Assembly: GCA_038373865.1 (NCBI GenBank)
Contig: JAXGGA010006490.1
Coordinates: 1-64,000 of the forward strand
DNA length: 64,000 bases
Direction: 5' to 3'
Origin: Uloborus plumipes
Lineage: Eukaryota > Arthropoda > Arachnida > Araneae > Uloboridae
Both the position numbers and the translations under genes were made by a program. The notes beneath the pieces were generated by a model that was not told where the DNA came from, did no database searches, and was given only the letters and a program-made list of their open reading frames with translations. This document shows positions 24,701 through 64,000 of the stretch, in pieces. Position 1 is the first letter of the stretch. Every line of letters starts with the position of its first letter.

Positions 24701-25263
24701 CAAAGTAACTTCGGTCAAGTATGCTTTGTGTGTGTGTTTCTTAAGAAAAAAAAGTTTTAAAACTTTTACTTACATTATGAAGAAATAAATTAAACATAGT
24801 TCATTGAAAAATTAAATTATTTTTATCCCTCCTTCCCTGGGCCCCCCTAAATCCGCTGCTGCCTAAGCTCATGTTTTGACAATTTCCCCAAAAAAGGTCT
24901 TTGGGATACATCGTTAAAAAAAGTAATTGTATAAAATTATATTAAAAAATTTAATAATTGCTGCACTCTTCATATTTGACTGTACTTATCTCTCTGTTTC
25001 CATTCTCTCGCCAGTATCAGGAAAAGGAGGAGAACTGTGTCCTGGACTGCCCAGCAAGCACCAACTGCATGGCCCAAACCTGTTGTGGGCCGCAGAAGGA
25101 GGGGCAGTCCCCACAGACCCCCCGTTCCACCCCTGCTTGCAGGCAGAGGGTCAGCAATGGAGGAGGGGAGACGTACCCCCCGGAGGAAGTGGCCCTATCT
25201 CTAGAAAGCGGTGGGGAGGGAAGCAGCATGACTGCCACAGCCAAGGGCGCCAGGATGGCCTAA
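9564..25263 (+). CDS. SLC30A1: Zinc transporter ZnT1-like (SLC30A1), 8 coding exons, whole gene
   Basis: This encodes a cation diffusion facilitator that moves Zn2+ out of the cytosol, in ZnT1 relatives across the plasma membrane, probably as a dimer exchanging protons. The joined exons (9564-9740, 11132-11354, 12499-12660, 14297-14438, 14533-14576, 21240-21322, 23152-23343, 25015-25263) give 1272 nt and 423 residues with all phases matching and GT-AG introns. Six membrane spans lie near residues 12-32, 35-57, 74-95, 112-133, 195-219 and 231-256. The transport site residues are H43 and D47 in span 2 and H201 and D205 in span 5. A His-rich cytoplasmic loop (H133 to H146) lies between spans 4 and 5, and a CDF cytosolic domain at 278-341. 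The tail is short and cysteine-rich. The start ATG at 9564 has a good context (ACCATGG). The protein is shorter than vertebrate ZnT1 (about 500), mainly in the loop and tail. Confidence 0.93.
9778..9900. repeat. Possible half of a pogo/Tigger-like MITE
   Basis: ATACAGTCAAACC near 9790 followed by GTAACTCCGAATATAACG resembles pogo/Tigger-type TIRs, but no matching right end was found in this intron. Low confidence. Confidence 0.25.
11132..11354 (+). CDS. SLC30A1: SLC30A1 coding exon 2
   Basis: The exon is preceded by TTATTGTAG and followed by GTAAGC. It encodes residues 60-133 plus one base: the conserved FGWARAEVLGALVNAVFL (span 3) and LILYVGCAGLLVNVVGLF (span 4). It ends at the first histidine of the His-rich loop. 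Confidence 0.95.
12499..12660 (+). CDS. SLC30A1: SLC30A1 coding exon 3 (His-rich loop)
   Basis: The exon is preceded by TTCTTTAG and followed by GTAAGT. It encodes residues 134-187, the cytoplasmic loop between spans 4 and 5. The HEHGHGHSH cluster and a later DGHGH are candidate zinc-binding or sensing segments. The acidic middle (EEVLAEEDINENHE) is likely disordered. Confidence 0.92.
14297..14438 (+). CDS. SLC30A1: SLC30A1 coding exon 4
   Basis: The exon is preceded by TTTGCAG and followed by GTATAT. It encodes residues 188-234 plus two bases. It carries span 5 with the second HxxxD site (HVMADALGSV, H201/D205) and the start of span 6 (YVDPAL). Confidence 0.93.
14533..14576 (+). CDS. SLC30A1: SLC30A1 coding exon 5, 44-nt small exon
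   Basis: A 94-nt intron separates it from exon 4. The acceptor is TTTTAAAACAG and the donor GTAAGT at 14577. It encodes SIIMVILIMRSTWPL across both split codons, the middle of span 6. The reading frame only closes with exon 6 if this exon is included, and the residues match the family. Confidence 0.88.
14865..15030. mobile_element. TTAA-flanked MITE, piggyBac-like
   Basis: The left end CCCATTAAACGCC follows TTAA at 14861-14864. The right end is GGCGTTTAATGGG at about 15018-15030. Terminal inversion is near perfect over 13 bp, and the right TTAA is mutated. It has no coding capacity. It shares its inner sequence (GGGAGACTTGGCG) with the repeat ending at 16742. Confidence 0.6.
16355..16742. 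mobile_element. Second copy of the TTAA MITE, left end damaged
   Basis: The right end GGGAGACTTGGCGCTTAATGG abuts TTAA at 16743-16746 and matches the right end of the 14865 copy. The left side retains CCGCCAAGTGTCCCATTTTGGGACC, but the outermost TTAACCCATTAA is lost. The middle is longer than in the first copy. Confidence 0.45.
17982..18026. repeat. Perfect 21-bp inverted repeat with 3-nt loop
   Basis: Left arm 17982-18002 (ending AGCATTTTAGC) is the exact reverse complement of right arm 18006-18026 (starting GCTAAAATGCT), with loop ACA. It is a near-ideal hairpin inside intron 5 of the zinc transporter. Confidence 0.9.
18363..19826 (+). mobile_element. hAT-superfamily transposon remnant with 8-bp target duplication
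   Basis: The element starts CAGGGTTGGGG and ends with the inverted copy CCAACCCTG. It is flanked on both sides by the identical 8-mer GTACAAAA (18355-18362 and 19827-19834), the hallmark of hAT insertion. Subterminal regions carry many copies of a TTTTGGACAG / CTGTCCAAAA motif on both sides, a likely transposase-binding array. The interior has a broken transposase (next entry). At 1464 bp it is shorter than autonomous hATs, so it is internally deleted. It lies in intron 5 of the zinc transporter, in the sense orientation by its transposase. Confidence 0.9.
19095..19590 (+). pseudogene. hAT transposase fragment
   Basis: The readable part 19203-19400 contains TDNARVMEKAKEQ, IVYGCNAHYLNLLGQDI and VQKYFRNHH. 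This matches the order of the catalytic-domain segment of hAT transposases that begins with a conserved TDN. After 19400 the sequence continues in another frame with PGETQWKSQVTC and IVEEHEKDI, typical of the next conserved block. The N-terminal zinc finger and the C-terminal dimerisation domain are absent. Confidence 0.8.
20260..20600. repeat. Diverged direct duplication around GGGCGCCATGTTTG
   Basis: Two blocks about 200 bp apart (around 20340 and 20540) share GGGCGCCATGTTTG followed by CCCAC or GCCAC, an ACAAG motif and poly-T; both are preceded by a CCAGTG block. The origin is unknown; no protein is supported. Confidence 0.5.
21240..21322 (+). CDS. SLC30A1: SLC30A1 coding exon 6
   Basis: The acceptor is TTTCTTTATAG and the donor GTAAGC. 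It encodes residues 250-277, the end of span 6 and the linker ESALILLQTVPTHIQVDSL that leads into the cytosolic domain, a strongly conserved CDF stretch. A 6.7 kb intron full of repeats precedes it. Confidence 0.93.
23152..23343 (+). CDS. SLC30A1: SLC30A1 coding exon 7 (cytosolic domain)
   Basis: The acceptor is TCATTTTCAG and the donor GTAAAT. It encodes residues 278-341, the CDF C-terminal ferredoxin-like domain. The hallmark VHEFHVWQLAGERIIASAHI is followed by a helix (DYMQIAEKVKEFFHNEGI) and the last strand (TTIQPEFV). Confidence 0.94.
23960..24215. repeat. Degraded relative of the 29031 MITE
   Basis: Blocks such as CACTTCTTGTTACCCCATCC and a terminal ACATCATTTGACCCC correspond to blocks in the same order in the MITE at 29031-29211. 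The left end is decayed, and extra sequence containing repeated TCACATA/CACTTCAC blocks is present. Confidence 0.5.
24219..24864. mobile_element. Possible non-autonomous hAT-like element
   Basis: The left end AGGGGCAGATACAG and the inverted right end CTAAATCCGCTGCTGCCT resemble each other imperfectly. Flanks GAGCTC and AAGCTC differ by one base. The interior is AT-rich and non-coding. Confidence 0.4.
25015..25263 (+). CDS. SLC30A1: SLC30A1 coding exon 8 and stop
   Basis: The acceptor is TCTCGCCAG. It encodes residues 342-423 and the TAA stop at 25261. Right after the folded domain comes a cysteine cluster (C349, C353, C359, C364, C365), then a low-complexity tail rich in Gly, Ser, Pro and Thr. 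The exon is much more GC-rich than its surroundings. Confidence 0.9.
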   Translation, partial: YQEKEENCVLDCPASTNCMAQTCCGPQKEGQSPQTPRSTPACRQRVSNGGGETYPPEEVALSLESGGEGSSMTATAKGARMA

Positions 25264-27700
25264 AGCTGATCTGGAAGGGATTGTGATATTTTCTCAAGTA
25301 CTTGGAGGGAAATCTGTTTGACTGCGGAAGTTGGTGGGAATTCTGCTGAATGTTCATCGGGCGGCGGAGGTTTTGCTGCCAAGACTTGATTGCAGTGGAA
25401 TTCCAGTCGACCTTGAAAGTTGACTTGAATGTGTTAACTATTGATTCACCTTCAGGAAGACTGGTTCCTATTTTAGCAAACATTCAGTAATTGACTTTGT
25501 TCATTGGCAAATCACTTCAACAGCATTCTCACTGGCTTTTAACTAACCTTAGCAATTTGGCTCATCAGGAAAAAAAATAAAATGATTGCAAAAATACTCT
25601 AATGAAATTTTTTTGGAAAATAGATAAACCGCTGACAGTAAAATTATCTGGCATTGCCTAAATGCATTGGTTAAAAACCTAGTTTTTTTGGTATCTTGCC
25701 TCTGGTTATAGAATTTCTCATCCGTCTCTTATTCAAGATTCTATTGACAAAATACGAAACAGAACCTTTAAAATATTTCAATCATTCCTTCAAATTGTCT
25801 AAGAAATGCATTATTTAATCTTCCCTCTTGAAATGATTACTTTCTTTATCATGATCACAGGTTGTGAGATTTTCATTCACATTTTTTTTATTTCAATTTC
25901 TTTGGATATGATTTCCATTGCCTTCTTTAGTTTTTCCATTACCAGATGAGTCTCTCAACATTAAATTGTCATGCTAGTTTGAATTTGAGAAACCAAAAAT
26001 AAATTAGCTAAGTTAGAAGGGCTGTGCATAATTTGTTGTGAATTATCGAAACATCTGAAATAAAACGTTAGCTACAGATCTGAACTTTGTCTCTGCTTCC
26101 CAATTATAAATTCTGCCCAATAGCACTTTCCTCCTTCTCCAATTGAACTTCCATATGAATGAAAAAAGTTTTTTTTTTTTTCTTCTGTGACAGGTATAGC
26201 TAATCAATAATGTGGTCTGGAGAATGTTCAGAAAAAACTAATTAGGCTAATACAATCACCTTTATCTATTAACACTGACCTCTACCTAATAACAATGCAT
26301 TGGTTTAAATAATATTTTAAAGATGATTTAGAGCAAGAGATATGATTACAGTTTGTCATAAAATGCTACCAAATGTTTGCTAAAATAAATCCTAAGTTTC
26401 TTTGAAGGACTTTTCAAAAATTGGCTGGAAAATTGTTGGCCAAAATATTACTGAATTTTTGGTCACATACTTGTCAACTTTTGTAGTCGATGAAATTTTT
26501 GACTGTTCCTGTGACTGGTGTATATTTTGCAAAAATTGTTGTCAGGATTTTCATTTGCACCACTTGTCATACATATATGTGACTCAAAGAAAAGATACCA
26601 TTTACTCAAACCATTTCTGAAACCTTTTTAGATACATATTCACTCCTATAATGGAAAAAAAACATATGTAGAAGGTGTGCACAAATATGTGCACTGAAAG
26701 CCATCATTCTCTGGAGTATAACATCTTCTGCAGAGAAAGATCTTGACCTTCACTTGTCAATTTATTGCGATACAAATTGCCTTAAGTGAAGTAAATTTAT
26801 CTTAATTTTTCATTTAGTAGGACCATAAGCAGCATTTTGTGGATTCTGGACTATGTTTTAGTTTTAAAAAATCTCATATAAACTACAGATAAAAACAAAG
26901 TTATCAATTATGAGATTGATTGAAATGATTTTGTACTGCTATGAATTAACACGCAATGAAATTGTATCACATGGAATTAATGTTGTGATGTTTGGACTTA
27001 GATAGCATGTGAAGAAGAACCTAGAATGAGCATGAAGTCTTGTTGATCATTTAATTCTCACCCTTATTAAAATGATGCCAGCCTTTGTTGTAGTCATATT
27101 CATCAGAATTTTTCATCCTTTGTCAGGCAAATAATAGTTTTTAAACCAGTACCTCCTTGGGGAATCACATGCTCTTGTATGCATTAAGAGCTACCCTTGC
27201 CAAGTAGCATAAATTACAGGATGGATACAGCAAAACGTTTGTATCCTCTCCTCATGTCTTCAATTAATTAGAATTTGATTTATGTTGCTATCAGAGGATT
27301 TTGAAACTATCGTATAACGCTGCATAAAAAACAAGCCCCTATTTACATTTAGGCCTCTTTTGTGTAATCGATTCACGAAGATTTGTGACTTCATGCTTGC
27401 TACAATTCTATTGCGAATGAAGAGCGTCCTTTTGCTGGTGGTGCTTGGCTGCCCAAAATAAAAATAGTATTTGGGGCAGAAAGTCAATGGTGTTTAATGC
27501 ATTTATGTAATTTATGTATCAACATCTAGAACAGAATCAATATTTAATTAAGAATTGATTTGGCTAATTTATTTATTTGATGAATCATGGTTTATTTTTG
27601 TATATTCTTGAAGATTTGTAATGTTAACATTCGGCAGTTGTATTTATTATTTGTACCTTTTTACTGACAAATATGAAATAAAATTTCATTGTTTTCCATC
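25264..27700 (+). other. SLC30A1: Probable 3' UTR of the zinc transporter
   Basis: About 2.4 kb follows the stop codon without recognisable repeats or reading frames, consistent with a long 3' UTR. Several AATAAA sites occur; the last good one is at 27677. AU-rich stretches near 27640 could affect mRNA stability. The true end cannot be fixed without transcripts. Confidence 0.5.
27677..27682 (+). terminator. Candidate polyadenylation signal of the zinc transporter
   Basis: AATAAA is followed within 30 nt by a T/GT-rich stretch. Earlier AATAAA sites, for example near 25575 and 26059, are alternatives. Confidence 0.4.
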
Positions 27701-29030
27701 TTCCATTGAAAAAGTTCCACTTCAAATGTGTTAAAATACCATGAAAGAACAGTAGTTTTATTCTTTTAACATTCTATTAATATTTTCTTATAAACCTACT
27801 CTAAACCCACTTTCTCCTTCCTCCTTTAATAGAATGTTCTTAAAATCTAATTTGAATGTTGCTTTAAGTTGGCTGAGAAGAAGAATGAAATAAGCATTAT
27901 TAATTATTCTTACACAGTTAAATGTAATGCTTAATTAAATGTGCAGTTTTTTTTTTTTCTTGTAATGTACCTGCTAACAGTCCAAAACAAGATTTTAGAC
28001 CTTGTTGTCAGGCATGCAATTATGTTTACAGATTTTTTTTATCACTTTGTTTTAAGTTTGGTTTGTATTTTACATTTAGTCCTTTCATCTAATAACTTTT
28101 CTGCTCTTTTTCAAAATGCATAATAATCTCCATTGCAACTGTTTTTACACTAAAACTCTTAACAAAATATCTATTGTTTCAAAATAGAAAAAAAATTAAA
28201 AAAATCTGGAGGATTTTTGTGTGCATATAAATGCATCTTATTCCTATTGCAGAAAGTAGAAGTAAATTTTATCAAAAAAGCTTTTCCAAATAAAAAAATA
28301 ATTTTAATATAATTTTAGACCTGAAAAATATTAAAAACAGTTGACACTCTGTTGCTGTCCATCCTTGAAAACAGCGTCTGGCACTCGCGAACAGTTCCAC
28401 TTAAAAAGGGGTAGATGTGGGTTATAACTTTCCGAAGTTATCAATTTAAAACTTGCATTTGCTATATCCTTTTGACCTATTCAACTAAACTATGTATTTG
28501 AAATTAGCATTGTTCCACATTGTTTGAGATGGCTCAAAATGCAGTTTATTATTCTTCCCCTTATTGCTATCTTACTTAACACCTCTATTTTAGTAAGATT
28601 AGAGAAGACCTGACACATGCGTAAATGCGCGGTAGGTTTTACCTAAGAAGATTAGACAGTATCTAACAGGTTTTTGTTTTGTCAAGGCAACAATTTCAAA
28701 AGAGGAACTTTGTAAAATACAACTCCTGGTGAATATTTCAATCATCCAAAGCAATTTAAGAAGGCATTAAAAAGAACAACATTGCCTATCTTTAAAGAAT
28801 ACCATTTAATTTTGCTCAACTGGATATGATTTTATTAATCAGTTTGGTGTTAACAAAGAACATCTAAATAACAAAAGTGCTCGACGAGACAAGCTCGTTA
28901 AAGTCTAGGGTGGCCCGTAAAATGAATGACAAATCAGACTCATCATTGTATGTCAAAGGATGTTAAAATTTCCGCTGCTATAAAAAGTCAGAATGAGCAA
29001 GTTTTGCTACATGCTCTAAATTGCCACTTA

Positions 29031-29211
29031 GGGGCTGTCCATAAATCTGTTTTTCAACGTTTATCGCCCTTCCCTATCACTAAATCACATTTCATCATGT
29101 CCCCTCCCCTGTGTCACATATTTCAAAACATTCTTGTTAAAAGTACAAATATCACATTTCTTGTTACCCCGTCCCTCCTTATAAAGTATGAAATCATTTG
29201 AGGACAGCCCC
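29031..29211. mobile_element. MITE with GGGGCTGTCC ends and TTA duplication (Harbinger-like)
   Basis: The left end GGGGCTGTCC at 29031 and the right end GGACAGCCCC at 29202-29211 are perfect 10-bp inverses. Both are flanked by TTA (29028-29030 and 29212-29214). A 3-bp TWA duplication is typical of PIF/Harbinger. The element is 181 bp and non-coding. Confidence 0.75.
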
Positions 29212-31054
29212 TTATTGCAAATTGTATTAAATTCTAAATCACTTTCTAATAATAACAAACTAATACTTTGAACTTATTTTGCTACTTTTTGTATTTCAGA
29301 AATATCCCCGATTTTTTTCATTTTCATGTTCTGTTTCCAAACATATGAGCTGTTTGTTTTGTTAGTTGAGCAAGACCACTTTTGTTATTGCAATTGAAGG
29401 TGGTTCAATAATTAATTTTATCAATGCAGGGTTAAAACTTCCATCGAGCAACTGTGAAGATTCTAATTTTTTTATGATTCCAAATTGTTACAGATAAAAC
29501 GATCTTACTAAGTTTATAATCACTATTATTACACAGTAAAATAATGGTGATTACATATAGACCAAGCTGGCGGTGTATTATGTAACCACAATTAGTTTCC
29601 TTTTTCTCAAAATAGAGATGATCTGTTTTCAAAATAAAAGGTTCATATGGGAAAAAAAGAGTAACAGTTTGAATAATAAGCAAAGATTCATGTAAAGAAA
29701 AAAAAAAGAGGCATGAGATAATCATAAAAGTACATTTATTTTGTACAGTGATGTAATGTACAGTATCCAATGCATTTTATGAAACGAAAACAAACAAAGC
29801 AACCAAAACAGAATGTCAGTTCCACAAAAAGAAGCCAACAATGATGTGCACCTAGCAGTGCTTTTCAAGCTTATGTGTCTCCTTTCATCGTATTGGTCTG
29901 GAGATCTTTTATGAACTGCAAGTGTTCTCTTTTTTGATTGAAATGCTTTACTTTTTCGCTCATTTTGATACAGCTTTGTACTTCTCCTCAATAATACGGC
30001 TACGTTAAATACTTTCGATAATATATATTAAACTTACTAGTTCGGCAAATCATACTGCTTCAACAAAAACAAAAAATCATTTTGCAATTGCCAAGTGAGC
30101 AGAATGATTTTGAGTCATATATTTTTTTTTTTTAAATTGGATCAAAATGTAGCCTTTGTACATACATCAAGTGCACCAACTTCAGCTTGAAAAGCACCAT
30201 TTATGGAGACCAAACATTAGAAGTACTTATAAGGCACATCAGATTACTGTTTACTGAACATGGAATGCAAATAATGGCACTTCTTTTATCCTTACTACCG
30301 ATATTGATGATATATACACATATAAAACCCATCAGCACCTTTCATTCTTTCACTTCAGCTTCTTTTTTGCATTAACTTCATCTGTCATTGCTATTGTATG
30401 CCCCTAAATATATCAAGTCTATTGAGCGCATGAAACCAGAGAAAAGGGTTTAAACTTCTTCAATTCTGGTGTAGTACACCATTAGTTGTGGGGTCTAAAT
30501 TCTTGGGAATTCCTTTGCCAATGCTTTTTATCTGTTCTCAATTATTTAAAAAAGTTTCTGAAACAGTTTAGAGAAGTCAAGCTAAATGGATATTGTATCA
30601 ACTAAGATAAAACAATATAAAAAGATTCTACTGTTTACACTTATCTTGGCTGAAAAGTTAATACAAATATATTTCAATTTAAAATCAAGAAGTGGATTGC
30701 CTTTACACAAAATGCTTTTTAACTTCATCGTTTTCAAATGTTAGGTAAAGTTTTTATCATGTACTAGTGAAAAAGGTAGGTAATCAAGACTTGTGCATTG
30801 GCAAATATTTTTTCATTTAAAAATTCGAGGGTAAAATGTTTTACAATTGTAGTCATTTATTTCTCTTCTTACCATACACATGAATAAGTTTTTTTTTTAC
30901 ATCAGAGTAAGTTGCAATATTAATTATAAATTTAGCAATGTCATTTTTATCTGCATCATCATTTTCCATAGTCCTGCTATTTATTAGACGTGCAATGAAA
31001 TATTTATTACAAGGACAGATTTAAGCTGTAGTTTAGACTATGACAGTATTTAGC

Positions 31055-31248
31055 GAAAATTACAACGTTAAGAATGCACAAATAAGCAGGGATACTGTAG
31101 ACACGTGTTTCGGCGTTACAAGGAACGCCTTTTTCAATGCAAAAAAATTGTGAGCTTATGGATGCACAGACATCCGACAAAAGGGATGGCCGAAACACGT
31201 GTCTGCAGTATCCCTGCTTATTTGTGCATTCTTAACGTTGTAATTTTC
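31055..31248. repeat. Foldback repeat, 60-bp arms
   Basis: Arm 31055-31114 is the reverse complement of 31189-31248 with a single obvious mismatch (CTGTAG against CTGCAG). The 74-nt spacer contains a small CATCCG-like inner match. Near identity suggests a young foldback MITE or a dsRNA-forming hairpin. No clear target duplication was seen. Confidence 0.85.
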
Positions 31249-32825
31249 TCTACATCTATTGCACAAAGGTATTTGTAAACTTTATGACAGTATTGTTTTA
31301 ATTTGTAAAAATGGTGATTAATTTTTTTAAAAACATAAAAAAGTTGAGAAATAGAATTGAACAATAACTTTCAACTTCAAAGCAACATCTTCTGTATCTT
31401 GATACACGGAGAGACTTCCCAACAGTATAAAATTTCACCACCCGTGTGAAATCAATATTACTTAAGTATTTTCACCTAAAATACAACATAATTTATATCT
31501 GACACTAATTAGTAAGAGCATTTTCCCCTCTCCATTCCAGAATGTTATGAAGTCCATAAGTGTAGATAAGATGAAACTGAACATTAAGTTATAAGCCTTC
31601 GAAGTGAAGCATTTCTCCTTCAAGATTTAAGATAGAAAAACGATATCTAATTGATATGATGTTGATCAATAAAAGATTGCACCATTTCTGTGCTACATTA
31701 AATCACCACAATGCAACTTTTGCGTATCAATTCTGGTTTTAATTCACATCAGTCATCAAATACGGTGATACGAAACATTTACTGGTTACTAATTTTTTTA
31801 CTACAAAAAATTGCATATGAATTATGATTCAATTTAGTTAATACCTTAATAATGTGGTTGAATTCATTCAATTTAGTTTAAATTATAAAATTGATAATGT
31901 CACAATAAACTGACAAAGAAACTAACAGTTGCAAGAGTTCTGTGCTAAAAAGCTCATAGTTTAACACGGTTGAGCTAAGAAATCTTACGGCCTCAAGATT
32001 ATTTCCAGGATTCAAATAACAAAAATATCACAAAATCAATTGGTCACAGCATGAAATTTACTATTTACAATGCTTCTAACCTTGAATATTATACATAACT
32101 TGTGGCACGTAACTAGGACAAAATATCACAAAATGCAGGACTACAAATTGACAATAAATAGGGAGGAGCATTATAAAATATATAAGTATTCCTCATCCAG
32201 GTTTTTTGAGTAATACAACCATTATTTAAGCTCGCATATAATCGAATGACCAGAGAGTTAGAAGGTAGTAGCATTTCAATTCTCATTGTTCAAGAAAGAA
32301 AATACTCTTAGCAAGTGCGAACAATATTATCTATGCAAATTGTTTTCTTAATGCACTTCAGGGAAATAATAATAATAATAAAACAACAGAATGATTTCTC
32401 TCAACCAAAATCAAACTCAAAAGAAATAAGTTATAGTAGTCCCAAATACAATATAAGTAGGCAAAGTAAGTACTTTTCCTTAAATTTAACACCACCCACC
32501 ATTTATGCACAAATATGAGAAGTGGGAATTAAAAACACTAAAACTACTCAATAATGGTTAGCATCCAGGCAAAAGATAATGCATGCGTTTAGCACACAAG
32601 CTTTGTCACACGACATTTCACATCAAGTGATAATTGCAAACGTCCTTAAATATTCATGTGACTTTTTGTACCTTAGTTTGAAAAGGAAATTGCAAAAGTA
32701 TGTTTTAAAAATGAGAAGTACTTTGTAGATAAGAAAGTTTCTAAATGACAATTTTTAAATCATGCATTTCTTTTTATTATTTTTTTTGTACAGAATTCAA
32801 ATTCATAGCTTCCAAAAGCATTCAT

Positions 32826-32831
32826 TTTATT
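32826..32831 (-). terminator. Candidate polyadenylation signal of the choline kinase gene
   Basis: The minus strand reads AATAAA about 710 nt after the stop codon. Others occur further along; this is the nearest I noticed. Confidence 0.25.
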
Positions 32832-33540
32832 TTTAAAGCAAATGCTATTCACTGTTCCAAAAATATTTCAGTAATTACTTACTACAATACAGCTGGTGTA
32901 TAGAGAATAGGACAGGACCACATAAAAATTTCATTACAGCTTTAATTTACTTATAAAAATTTAAATAAGCACACTGCAAAACATGGAAAAGTATTGAAGC
33001 TATTACATTGTAGCCATAAATTTGTTATATACAGCTTTGCTACTAACGGGCCAGACTGTATCCATAACAAATAAGTAATTGTTGAAACATTATAGTACTT
33101 CCCTTTATAAGAACTCACGAAGGGAACGGGTACGTTATGAACGAAATCATGAATCCTAATTTACAAATATTTCCCTTCTTATTACAGTTTTTCTTCTCAA
33201 AATAAAAACAACATAAACTTGCCTGTTTGAATGAGAAAACAATCTTACTCGACATCCCTGAAATATTTGTTCCCCATTTCTGTGCAATTAAAACTACATG
33301 CCTTTTTGCACTTTGTAACATTCCAAATCTTCTCTTATTTGTTCATGAAATCTAAACCTTACTTAATGAAGATGATACAAAAAATTTGTCGTAATAGATA
33401 ATTGAAGAGCTTTAGAAAAAAAGCAAGAGTATTTAAGTACAAAACTCAGTCTCTTTATATAAAACTCTGGAATATAGGATTTGTTTCTATGTACACAAAG
33501 GTGCAAAAATATGTCTTCCCTCTCTATCTTGTGGAGGTGC

Positions 33541-64000
<30,460 letters not shown>

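Larger units (their letters stand above)
27701..33540. other. Intergenic DNA between the two convergent genes, perhaps with kinase 3' UTR
   Basis: No coding exon recognised. It holds a MITE (29031-29211) and a long hairpin (31055-31248). The rest looks like low-copy AT-rich DNA. The right part, next to the stop of the kinase gene, is likely its 3' UTR on the minus strand. Confidence 0.5.

Overview
The window is eukaryotic nuclear DNA from an invertebrate animal, most likely an arthropod and probably an arachnid. The reasons are short GC-richer exons in very AT-rich DNA, GT-AG introns of 0.1 to 19 kb, animal-type gene families, and a dense load of DNA transposons, a Ty3/gypsy fragment and tRNA-derived SINEs. 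The species cannot be fixed from the sequence; the arachnid call is an inference.

Two protein-coding genes were recognised, facing each other tail to tail. On the plus strand, 9564-25263 encodes a complete 423-residue zinc exporter of the SLC30A1/ZnT1 type in eight coding exons; an upstream non-coding exon is implied by a splice acceptor at 9540. On the minus strand, from 61441 down to 33541, eight exons encode all but the N-terminus of a choline (choline/ethanolamine) kinase; its first exon or exons were not found. The one break in that gene is a +1 shift in a four-C run at 38880-38883, between the two catalytic motifs.

Region by region: 1-2029 is AT-rich repeat DNA with a diverged tandem duplication. 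2030-4230 is the 3' part of a minus-strand gypsy element (degraded RT/RNase H, integrase core deleted, 3' LTR). 4231-9540 holds a small hairpin, a decayed LINE reverse transcriptase and a SINE. 9541-27700 is the zinc transporter with intronic insertions, including a hAT remnant with a perfect 8-bp target duplication. 27700-33540 is the intergenic region or 3' UTRs, with a Harbinger-like MITE and a 60-bp-arm hairpin. 33541-61441 is the kinase gene. Its 18.7 kb second visible intron holds an 8.8 kb composite insertion (inverted ends, 8-bp target duplication) into which a 2.7 kb long-TIR transposon and a 1.5 kb giant palindrome are nested; a separate 1.2 kb transposon lies beside it. 61442-64000 holds a pogo-like MITE and no recognised exon.

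The two genes do not form a pathway: one exports zinc across membranes, the other makes phosphocholine for membrane lipid synthesis. The most unusual content is the set of inverted-repeat elements, several apparently unclassified, and their effect on intron size and splice-site neighbourhoods. All family calls are by eye from translated motifs; no database search was run.
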